6,936 nucleotides of DNA from B3-G11 sp039714175. Its GTDB lineage: Bacteria > Actinomycetota > Acidimicrobiia > Spongiisociales > UBA5794. This document shows, piece by piece, positions 1-5,518 of this stretch. The translations under genes and the position numbers were made by a program. The stretch spans positions 1 through 6,936 of the forward strand of contig JBDLJV010000124.1 in assembly GCA_039714175.1 (NCBI GenBank), read 5' to 3'. Position 1 is the stretch's first letter; each line of letters opens with the position of its first letter. The notes below the pieces were generated by a model. That model saw nothing but the letters and a program-made list of their open reading frames with translations, was not told where the DNA came from and did no database searches.

Positions 1-471
1 TTGTTCACTGTCGGCGGTTTCGACGTTGCCCTGCCGTTCATCCTCACCGGACAGATCATCGGGTTCGGAATCTTCATGATCGCGGCTGTGGCCGAGCTCT
101 CCCGTATCCCGTTCGACATGCCGATCGCCGAGTCCGAGCTGACCATGGGTTACCTGACCGAGTACTCGGGCATCCGTTTCACGATGTTCTTCCTCGGTGA
201 ATACGCGTCGATGATCGCTCTGAGCGCCATCGCCACAACGCTGTACCTCGGCGGCTACGGAGCACCGTTCCTGCCCAACTCACTGGCGAACTTCGCCGGT
301 CCCGTCATGTTCTTCGCAAAGGTGGCGCTCCTGTCGTTCGTCATCGTCTGGATCCGTTTCACGTGGCCACGTCTGCGTGAGGACCAGCTCCAGTGGATGG
401 CCTGGCGTTGGCTGATTCCGCTGGCTCTGGTGAACATCGCCATCGTCTCGATAGTCAAGGTGGTGCTCTGA
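1..471 (+). CDS. nuoH: NADH-quinone oxidoreductase subunit H, C-terminal part (5' end outside window)
   Basis: NuoH is the membrane subunit that forms much of the quinone-binding chamber of complex I and links it to the proton-pumping arm. About 156 residues are visible; complete family members have roughly 320-420, so the N-terminal half lies upstream. The TTG at base 1 is best read as an internal Leu codon rather than a start. The family hallmark is clear: an AELSRIPFDMP segment followed by AESEL (about residues 31-47; Asp39, Glu44 and Glu46 belong to the acidic quinone-chamber loop), then TEYSGIRFTMFFLGEYA (about 53-69). Near the C-terminus, a WIRFTWPRLREDQL stretch matches the usual R-x-PR-x-R-x-DQL motif before the last membrane helix. 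The TGA stop overlaps the nuoI ATG by one base (TGATG), which suggests translational coupling. The identification is secure; only the extent is limited by the window edge. Confidence 0.97.
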   Translation: MFTVGGFDVALPFILTGQIIGFGIFMIAAVAELSRIPFDMPIAESELTMGYLTEYSGIRFTMFFLGEYASMIALSAIATTLYLGGYGAPFLPNSLANFAGPVMFFAKVALLSFVIVWIRFTWPRLREDQLQWMAWRWLIPLALVNIAIVSIVKVVL

Positions 472-938
472 TGTCTGACATCAAGTTCCCCTTCCCCGGC
501 CTCTTCAAAGGCATGGGGCTGACGCTCAAGACGATGCTCAAGAAGGCTCCTGTCACGATGTACCCCGAGGTGCAGGAGATCCCGGTGCCTCGTGCTCGTG
601 GCGTCATCTCACTCGATGCCGAAGCCTGCACCTCGTGCATGCTGTGTGCACGCGAATGCCCCGACTGGTGCATCTACATCGAAGGGCACAAGGTGGAGGT
701 GCCCTCCGACAAGCCCGGTGGGCGTGTCAGGACGAAGAACGTACTCGACCGCTTCGACATCGATTACGGCCTCTGCATGTACTGCGGGATCTGCGTCGAG
801 GTGTGCCCATTCAACGCCCTCTTCTGGAGTCCGGAGTATGAGTACTCCGAAGAGAAGATCTCCGACCTCCTCCACAACCAGGAGAAGCTCGGTGAGTGGC
901 TCGAGACCGTCCCCGATCCACCGGCACTGGAGTCATGA
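471..938 (+). CDS. nuoI: NADH-quinone oxidoreductase subunit I (two [4Fe-4S] ferredoxin-like subunit)
   Basis: NuoI is a peripheral-arm subunit that carries two [4Fe-4S] clusters (N6a and N6b in the family) and passes electrons towards NuoB and quinone. The 155-residue protein has two CxxCxxCxxxCP motifs. The first uses Cys53, Cys56, Cys59 and Cys63; the second uses Cys102, Cys105, Cys108 and Cys112. In each, the last Cys conventionally serves the other cluster. An extra Cys67 follows the first motif (CPDWC). The N-terminal 40 residues form the usual amphipathic membrane-contacting segment, and the acidic C-terminal tail (SPEYEYSEE and onwards) is typical. I chose the ATG at 471, overlapping the nuoH stop and preceded by an AAGG at 457-460. 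An in-frame ATG at 393 would add 26 non-homologous residues inside nuoH and is unlikely. The sequence subtype recalls the NuoI of accessory actinobacterial nuo clusters (from memory). The stop overlaps the nuoJ start as ATGA. Confidence 0.97.
   Translation: MSDIKFPFPGLFKGMGLTLKTMLKKAPVTMYPEVQEIPVPRARGVISLDAEACTSCMLCARECPDWCIYIEGHKVEVPSDKPGGRVRTKNVLDRFDIDYGLCMYCGICVEVCPFNALFWSPEYEYSEEKISDLLHNQEKLGEWLETVPDPPALES
832..849. repeat. Perfect 7-bp inverted repeat with tetraloop inside nuoI
   Basis: CGGAGTA (832-838) and TACTCCG (843-849) are perfect reverse complements separated by TGAG. They lie in the codons for PEYEYSE of NuoI, with no T-run after them, so this is not a rho-independent terminator. 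The stem is real in sequence, but a function in the mRNA is only a possibility. Confidence 0.5.
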
Positions 939-1495
939 TGCTGTTCGCAGTTGACATCGTGTCATTCGCCGACTGGTTCAAGGAAGCGGCCAACTGGGCC
1001 TTCCTCATCATCGCCGTCCCCACGCTCCTGAGTGCGTGGCGGACCGTTTCGTCGAGCAACATTGTGCGAGCAGTCCTCTACCTCGTCGTGTCCCTGGCCG
1101 GTACGGCAGCGTTGTTCCTGATGCTCGGCGCGGCGTTCGTCGGATGGACCGTCGTTCTCGTCTACATCGGTGCAGTGATCATCCTTTTCCTCATCGGCAT
1201 CATGATCACCCGGGCCCCCCTCGGGATGGAATCAGACCTCAGCCATGGTCGGGATGTCAAGACACCGGCAGCGCTGCTGGCCGTCGTGCTTTTCGCCGTG
1301 ATCACTTGGGCCGTGGTCGATGCGTTCGGTGCCAGCATGATCCTGCCCTTTGAACCGACGAGCACATCTGACTTGGCGAACATCCTGTTCGATCGTTTCG
1401 TCATCCCGTTCGAGATTGTCTCGTTCGTGCTGCTTGCCGCACTGATCGGAAGCATCACTCTTGCCCGCAAGGATGACGGGGGGGAGAGCGAATGA
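935..1495 (+). CDS. nuoJ: NADH-quinone oxidoreductase subunit J
   Basis: NuoJ is a small five-helix membrane subunit next to NuoH and NuoK. Its third helix can form a pi-bulge thought to gate coupling between quinone reduction and proton pumping. The 186-residue product has the expected hydrophobic pattern: helices near residues 19-35, 42-58, 60-92 (two close together or one long stretch), 111-130 and 157-177. It also has the LVYIGAV core (Tyr77, equivalent to E. coli Tyr59) and the C-terminal PFEIVSFVLLAALIGSITLAR motif. Unusually, position 73 is Val where E. coli has Glu55 and many homologues have Gln. The start is ambiguous. ATG at 935 overlaps the nuoI stop (ATGA), but the adjacent ATG at 938 sits 5 nt after a GGAG (929-932), a better ribosome spacing. 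A GTG at 896 would add 13 residues deep inside nuoI and is less likely. Confidence 0.95.
   Translation: MMLFAVDIVSFADWFKEAANWAFLIIAVPTLLSAWRTVSSSNIVRAVLYLVVSLAGTAALFLMLGAAFVGWTVVLVYIGAVIILFLIGIMITRAPLGMESDLSHGRDVKTPAALLAVVLFAVITWAVVDAFGASMILPFEPTSTSDLANILFDRFVIPFEIVSFVLLAALIGSITLARKDDGGESE
1481..1488 (+). promoter_or_regulatory. Ribosome-binding site of nuoK
   Basis: GGGGAGAG precedes the nuoK ATG (1492); its GGAG core (1483-1486) is spaced 5 nt from the start. It is embedded in the last codons of nuoJ and forms the end of a seven-G run (1478-1484). Confidence 0.65.
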
Positions 1496-1797
1496 CGATC
1501 GTCCAGTTCCTGATCGTGGGTGCAGCCCTGTTCTCGATGGGCCTCTATGGCGTCATCACGAGGAAGAACGCTGTCCTTCTGCTCGCGTCCGTCGAGCTCA
1601 TGCTGGCGGGCGTGAACGTCAACATGGTCGCATTCGATGTGTACCTCACCGATCAGCTCCACTCCGGTCAGATCTTCACCCTGTTCATCATTGCCATCGC
1701 CGCCGCTGAGGTGGGCATCGGTATCGCGATCATCCTCATGATCTTCCGCAATCGTCAGTCCGCTGATGTCGACGAGCTGAACCTGATGAAGGGCTGA
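1492..1797 (+). CDS. nuoK: NADH-quinone oxidoreductase subunit K
   Basis: NuoK is a three-helix membrane subunit related to MrpC, and it carries two membrane glutamates essential for coupled proton translocation. The product is 101 residues, which is the standard length. Glu35 (in the ASVELMLAGVN segment) corresponds to E. coli Glu36, and Glu73 (in AIAAAEVGIGIAIIL) corresponds to Glu72. The Arg24-Lys25 pair between helices 1 and 2 matches the conserved basic loop, and the tail DELNLMKG matches the family's usual C-terminus ending in a basic residue and Gly. The ATG overlaps the nuoJ TGA (ATGA), and a purine-rich GGGGAGAG lies just upstream, so both coupling and a Shine-Dalgarno site support this start. 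The downstream nuoL ATG follows after only 2 nt. Nothing is missing from the protein. Confidence 0.97.
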   Translation: MTIVQFLIVGAALFSMGLYGVITRKNAVLLLASVELMLAGVNVNMVAFDVYLTDQLHSGQIFTLFIIAIAAAEVGIGIAIILMIFRNRQSADVDELNLMKG

Positions 1798-1799
1798 CG

Positions 1800-3911
1800 A
1801 TGTATCGACTCCTCACCCTTGCGTCCCAGGTGGTCCTCGCTGCAGGCGAGGAAGGCGCTGCTGAGGGTGGACACGAGGCCGAGGGTGGGCACGAAGCCAT
1901 CGTCCCCGGCATCACGGACGGTCCACTCGTCGAATGGGCGTGGCTCATCGTCGTTGTCCCGATCATCGCCGTGTTCATCATTCTGTTCTGGGGCAAGAAG
2001 TTGCCTTTCAAGGGCTGGGAGGTCGCAGAGGGCGCTCTCGGGTTCGTGGCGTTGTATGGAACCGTGCTCATGTACTTCAACGCGACACAAGGCATCGTCT
2101 ACGAGGGTGCCATAGAGATCGCCAGGATCGGTGACTACCACCTCGAGTGGGGATGGATGGTCGACGGACTGTCGATCATGATGTACTTCCTCGTGGGAGT
2201 GGTCGGCCTCCTCGTCTTCACCTACGCCAAGGGCTACATGAAGGGCGATGTCCGATTCACCTGGTTCTTCGTTTCCTTCTCGCTGTTCGCCGGTGGCATG
2301 CTCGTGCTTGTTGCAGCTCCGAACCTCATCCAACTCATCGTCGGTTGGGAGCTCGTTGGTGTCTCCTCGTACCTTCTCATTGCCCACTACTGGGAAGACT
2401 TCGCGAACGTTGATGCAGGCAACAAGGCGTTCATGGTCAACAAGGTGGCAGATGCCGGCCTCTTCCTCGGCGCGATCATCATGGCCGTGTCGGTCGGTTC
2501 CTTCAATTTCGCCGACATCATCGACGTGGTGGTGCACGGTGAGGAGGGCATGCTGAGCCAGTACGCCTTCTGGACAGGTCTCCTGATCTTCATCGGCGCA
2601 ATGGGCAAGTCGGCACAGTTCCCACTCCACGTGTGGCTGCCCGATGCCATGGCTGGTCCAACACCGGTCTCGGCACTCATGCACGCAGCAACGATGGTCA
2701 CCGCAGGCGTGTACCTGCTCGGCAGGCTCTTCCCGTTCTACATCGACGAGGCCGGGATCTTCGGTGGAGACGTGCGCGACATCATTATCGTCATCGGTGG
2801 CCTGACCCTCTTCCTCACCGGGTTCATCGCCATCGTCCAGGACGACATCAAGAAGGTGCTTGCATACTCAACGGTGAGCCAGCTCGGCTACATGGTGGCC
2901 GCAATGGGAGCCGGGGCATACACGGCAGGGCTCTTCCACCTGTTCACCCATGCGTTCTTCAAGGCGCTGCTCTTCCTGGCCGCTGGTTCGGTCATCCACG
3001 CGGTGCACTCGAACAACATGTCCGACATGGGCGGTCTCCGAAAGAAGATGCCGATCACCTTTTGGACGTTCATTGCAGGCACCCTCGCGCTCATCGGGAT
3101 CTTCCCCTTTGCGGGCTTCTTCTCGAAAGACGAGATCCTTGCATCGATGAAGTACAGCGGACAGCACGGTCAGGACGTTGCGAACTTCATCCTGATCCTT
3201 GGAATCGCAGGCGCGTTCATCACAGCGTTCTACATGACCAGGGCCGTGGCGCTCACCTTCTTCGGTGAGTACAAGGGCCATGCAACGCCCCACGAGTCAC
3301 CGAAGATGATGGCCTACCCGCTCATCGGTCTCGGGTTCTTTGCGGTGACTGCCGGATGGATCAACTTCCCCGGCGTCTACACAGGTTTCACGACGTGGCT
3401 CGCAACCCGCGTGCCTCTCACCGGCATGGGAGACCACCATGCAGACGGTCTCGACTGGGCACTCGTGCTGATCGTCACTCCGACCGTCCTTGCCGGTGTC
3501 GCCATTGGTTGGTGGCTCTATGGCAAGGACAAGGCCACACAGGCCGAGCGCGATACGTTCCGTATTCCTGTGCTGTGGCCGTTGTTCGAGAATCTCTATT
3601 ACATCGATGATTTCTATATGAACGGCATCGTGCGCCCGACCATGGGGCCGATCGCACGGATCGTTCTGTGGTGGGACATGAACGTCATCGACGGGATTGT
3701 CAATGTGGTCGGCGCCGGTTCGCTCGGTGTCGCCAAGGTTGTGAGGACAGTCGACTCCAACGTGGTCGACGGTCTCTACAACGAGATCGGTGCGGGTGTC
3801 GATGGACTGGGCAGCAGCCTGCGTCGATCGTTCACCGGCCGCATCCAGCAGTACGCAGCATTCAGTTTCATCGGCGTTGTTGTCATCGCCGTTCTGTTCA
3901 TCATTCTCTAG
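1800..3911 (+). CDS. nuoL: NADH-quinone oxidoreductase subunit L, with N-terminal extension and lengthened lateral helix
   Basis: NuoL is the distal antiporter-like proton channel of complex I, and it clamps the membrane arm with a long C-terminal lateral helix. The product is 703 residues, longer than the 600-650 usual for the family. Channel residues are present: Glu184 in GWELVGVSSYLL, Lys215 and Asp218 in NKVAD, Lys270 in MGKSAQFPLHVWLPDA, His295 in ALMHAATMV, His380, His384 and Lys388 in FHLFTHAFFKALLFL, and Lys443-Asp444 in FFSKDEI. By my alignment these match E. coli Glu144, Arg175 (here Lys), Asp178, Lys229, His254, His334/338/342-region residues and Lys399/Asp400. Extra length comes from about 40 N-terminal residues containing two EGGHEA repeats, and from an apparent 26-residue duplication in the lateral helix (residues 628-666). 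The last membrane helix is about 684-703. The ATG lies 2 nt after nuoK, with AAGGG at 1789-1793. Confidence 0.97.
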   Translation: MYRLLTLASQVVLAAGEEGAAEGGHEAEGGHEAIVPGITDGPLVEWAWLIVVVPIIAVFIILFWGKKLPFKGWEVAEGALGFVALYGTVLMYFNATQGIVYEGAIEIARIGDYHLEWGWMVDGLSIMMYFLVGVVGLLVFTYAKGYMKGDVRFTWFFVSFSLFAGGMLVLVAAPNLIQLIVGWELVGVSSYLLIAHYWEDFANVDAGNKAFMVNKVADAGLFLGAIIMAVSVGSFNFADIIDVVVHGEEGMLSQYAFWTGLLIFIGAMGKSAQFPLHVWLPDAMAGPTPVSALMHAATMVTAGVYLLGRLFPFYIDEAGIFGGDVRDIIIVIGGLTLFLTGFIAIVQDDIKKVLAYSTVSQLGYMVAAMGAGAYTAGLFHLFTHAFFKALLFLAAGSVIHAVHSNNMSDMGGLRKKMPITFWTFIAGTLALIGIFPFAGFFSKDEILASMKYSGQHGQDVANFILILGIAGAFITAFYMTRAVALTFFGEYKGHATPHESPKMMAYPLIGLGFFAVTAGWINFPGVYTGFTTWLATRVPLTGMGDHHADGLDWALVLIVTPTVLAGVAIGWWLYGKDKATQAERDTFRIPVLWPLFENLYYIDDFYMNGIVRPTMGPIARIVLWWDMNVIDGIVNVVGAGSLGVAKVVRTVDSNVVDGLYNEIGAGVDGLGSSLRRSFTGRIQQYAAFSFIGVVVIAVLFIIL
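1863..1898 (+). repeat. Two tandem 18-bp units in the 5' end of nuoL
   Basis: Units 1863-1880 and 1881-1898 are adjacent and differ at only two bases, both silent third positions (GGA/GGG and GAG/GAA). Each encodes EGGHEA (residues 22-27 and 28-33). Together with the preceding GEEGAA they form a short His/Glu/Gly-rich stretch ahead of the first recognisable NuoL membrane helix. Confidence 0.9.
3681..3797 (+). repeat. Diverged 26-residue repeat in the NuoL C-terminal lateral helix
   Basis: Two segments, at 3681-3719 (residues 628-640) and 3759-3797 (residues 654-666), are offset by exactly 78 bp. They encode NVIDGIVNVVGAG and NVVDGLYNEIGAG. Eight of 13 residues are identical and three more are conservative changes; 27 of 39 bases match. 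A single VIDGxVN segment before the final membrane helix is what I recall for the family, so one copy may be a duplication. Confidence 0.7.
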
Positions 3912-3917
3912 GAGGAG
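3910..3917 (+). promoter_or_regulatory. Strong Shine-Dalgarno site for nuoM overlapping the nuoL stop
   Basis: AGGAGGAG begins inside the nuoL TAG stop (3909-3911). Its last GGAG (3914-3917) lies 7 nt before the nuoM ATG at 3925. It is the most perfect ribosome-binding site in the window, at the only junction with a real gap (13 nt), and it fixes the nuoM start. Confidence 0.88.
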
Positions 3918-3924
3918 CAACGAC

Positions 3925-5517
3925 ATGGATTGGTTCGAGAACGGTTGGGGTCTGAGCCTCATCGTGTTCTTGCCTGTCGTCGGCGCGCTAGCCATCCTGG
4001 CCATACCGAAGGCAAAGGAGTCACTACTCAAGTGGACCGCCCTTGCCTTCTCCCTGGTCACGTTGGCGTTGGCGATCATGCTGGCGATGCAGTTCGACTA
4101 CTCGGCTGCAGACACGTACCAGTTTGGTACGGCGCAAGACACGACATGGATCAGTGCGATCAACGCGCACTTCCACATTGCTGTGGATGGCATCTCACTA
4201 CCCCTGGTAGTGCTTGCCGCCTTCATCACAGTCCTGGTCATCATCTACTCCTGGAATCACTGGCCCGAGCCGCACAACCCAAAGCTCCTCCTGGCGTTTG
4301 TGCTCATCCTCGCGACCGGTATGACCGGGACGTTCGTTGCCCTCGACCTGGTGTTGTTCTTCGTGTTCTTCGAGGTTGTTCTCCTGCCGATGTACTTCAT
4401 GATCGGCATCTGGGGCGATCGAGGGATCAGGGAAGTCCCCGTCGTGAAGTGGAAGATCGAGATGCGGCTCTACGCGTCGCTGAAATTCTTCGTGTTCACG
4501 TTGTTCGGATCCGCTTTCATGCTCCTCGGGTTCCTTGCGTTGTACTTCAAGTCCGAGGAGGCACTCGGCTATCGAAGCTTCTCGATGATCGAGTTGTCCG
4601 ACATCGGTGCTGCCGGAGCGTTCACAGGAACGTTCGCATTCCTCGTGTTCGCAGGTCTCTTCCTCGGGTTCGCTGTGAAGGTGCCGATGTGGCCGCTCCA
4701 CACCTGGCTGCCGGACGCACATACGGCTGCGCCGACCATCGGCTCGGTGATCCTTGCCGCGATTCTCCTGAAGCTCGGCACCTACGCCTTCATCCGGATC
4801 TCGATTCCGATCCTGCCGGAGCAGGCGATTGCCTGGGCTCCGTTCATCGGCATCCTGGCTGTGATCGGAATCATCTACGGTTCCCTCGCCTGTCTGGCTC
4901 AGACCGATGTGAAGCGACTCATTGCCTACTCATCGGTTGGCCACATGGGCTTCGTTATGTTGGGTATCGCCACGATGACCGAGATCGGCATCAACGCAGC
5001 GATCATCGGCATGGTCGCCCACGGTCTCATCACCGGCCTGTTGTTCTTCATCGCAGGGTCGATGGCGCACCGCTATCACACCCGTGACATGGGTCGTCTC
5101 GGTGGGCAGATGGTGCTCATGCCGAAGATGGGTGTGCTCCTCGGTTTTGCAGCCATGGCGTCGCTCGGCTTGCCCTCCCTCGCAGGGTTCTGGGGCGAGT
5201 TCATGTCGCTCATGGCATCGTTCACCCCGCTTGAAGCGATCGAAGCAACGAACCTGTTCCGAGGCTTCATGGTCATCGGTGCCATCGGCACGGTGCTGAC
5301 CGCCGGCTACATGCTCTACATGCTGCGCAACGTCAACTTCGGCGAGCCGGCAGAGGAGTGGGCCGACCACGAGTTCGAAGATGTCGACTCGTACGAGTGG
5401 CTCGCATGGGCGCCACTCGTCATCGGCACGATCGCAATCGGCGTCTTCCCGAAGATCGTCTTCGGCGCAACGAACGACGCTGTCGTGGGTCTCGTCCAGA
5501 AGGCATTCGGAGGCTGA
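3925..5517 (+). CDS. nuoM: NADH-quinone oxidoreductase subunit M
   Basis: NuoM is the middle antiporter-like proton channel of the membrane arm, between NuoN and NuoL, with 14 helices in the family. The 530-residue product fits the usual 500-540. The channel residues align well: Glu150 in FFEVVLLPMYFMIG (E. coli Glu144), Lys252 in AVKVPMWPLHTWLPDAHT (Lys234), Lys283 in LLKLGTYAFIR (Lys265), His340 in YSSVGHMGF (His322), His366 in MVAHGLITGLLFF (His348) and Glu425 in GFWGEF (Glu407). The last five share a constant offset of 18, whereas Glu150 is offset by 6. About 12 extra residues therefore lie between Glu150 and Lys252, probably mostly in the charged loop VPVVKWKIEMRLY (171-183). I chose the ATG at 3925 because of the AGGAGG site just upstream. 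An open frame extending back into nuoL lacks family similarity and is rejected. The next gene starts after 1 nt. Confidence 0.98.
   Translation: MDWFENGWGLSLIVFLPVVGALAILAIPKAKESLLKWTALAFSLVTLALAIMLAMQFDYSAADTYQFGTAQDTTWISAINAHFHIAVDGISLPLVVLAAFITVLVIIYSWNHWPEPHNPKLLLAFVLILATGMTGTFVALDLVLFFVFFEVVLLPMYFMIGIWGDRGIREVPVVKWKIEMRLYASLKFFVFTLFGSAFMLLGFLALYFKSEEALGYRSFSMIELSDIGAAGAFTGTFAFLVFAGLFLGFAVKVPMWPLHTWLPDAHTAAPTIGSVILAAILLKLGTYAFIRISIPILPEQAIAWAPFIGILAVIGIIYGSLACLAQTDVKRLIAYSSVGHMGFVMLGIATMTEIGINAAIIGMVAHGLITGLLFFIAGSMAHRYHTRDMGRLGGQMVLMPKMGVLLGFAAMASLGLPSLAGFWGEFMSLMASFTPLEAIEATNLFRGFMVIGAIGTVLTAGYMLYMLRNVNFGEPAEEWADHEFEDVDSYEWLAWAPLVIGTIAIGVFPKIVFGATNDAVVGLVQKAFGG
5509..5513 (+). promoter_or_regulatory. 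Ribosome-binding site that decides the nuoN GTG start
   Basis: GGAGG lies inside the last codons of nuoM and 5 nt before the GTG at 5519. With the 1-nt gap after the nuoM TGA (5515-5517), it supports GTG as the true nuoN start over later in-frame ATG or GTG codons. Confidence 0.75.
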
Positions 5518-5518
5518 C

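Noticed and set aside
1..3. TTG at base 1 as the nuoH start codon
   Set aside because: The protein would be less than half the family length and lack the N-terminal helices; the gene is simply cut by the window edge.
1478..1484. Run of seven G bases at the nuoJ-nuoK junction, a possible frameshift or sequencing error site
   Set aside because: NuoJ reads through to a normal family-length C-terminus and nuoK starts at the expected ATGA overlap, so the run length appears correct.
1755..2684. Long open frame on the minus strand (309 codons) opposite nuoL
   Set aside because: It lies wholly opposite the unmistakable nuoL, its predicted product is a His/Asp/Glu-rich composition with no domain or membrane pattern, and GC-rich codon bias commonly leaves such antisense frames open. 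I see no start context supporting it.
3898..3930. Terminator or internal promoter in the nuoL-nuoM gap
   Set aside because: The gap is only 13 nt and is filled by a Shine-Dalgarno site; there is no hairpin followed by a T-run and no promoter-like boxes.
3297..4079. Minus-strand open frame opposite the nuoL-nuoM junction, and similar ones at 4198-4722, 4930-5370 and 5420-6109
   Set aside because: All mirror real genes codon by codon, span a gene junction or the interior of a conserved gene, and encode charged low-complexity products with no recognisable motif.
3930..5087. Plus-strand open frame of 385 codons overlapping nuoM in another frame
   Set aside because: The product is Arg/His/Cys-rich shadow sequence, whereas the overlapping nuoM frame shows all the family motifs.
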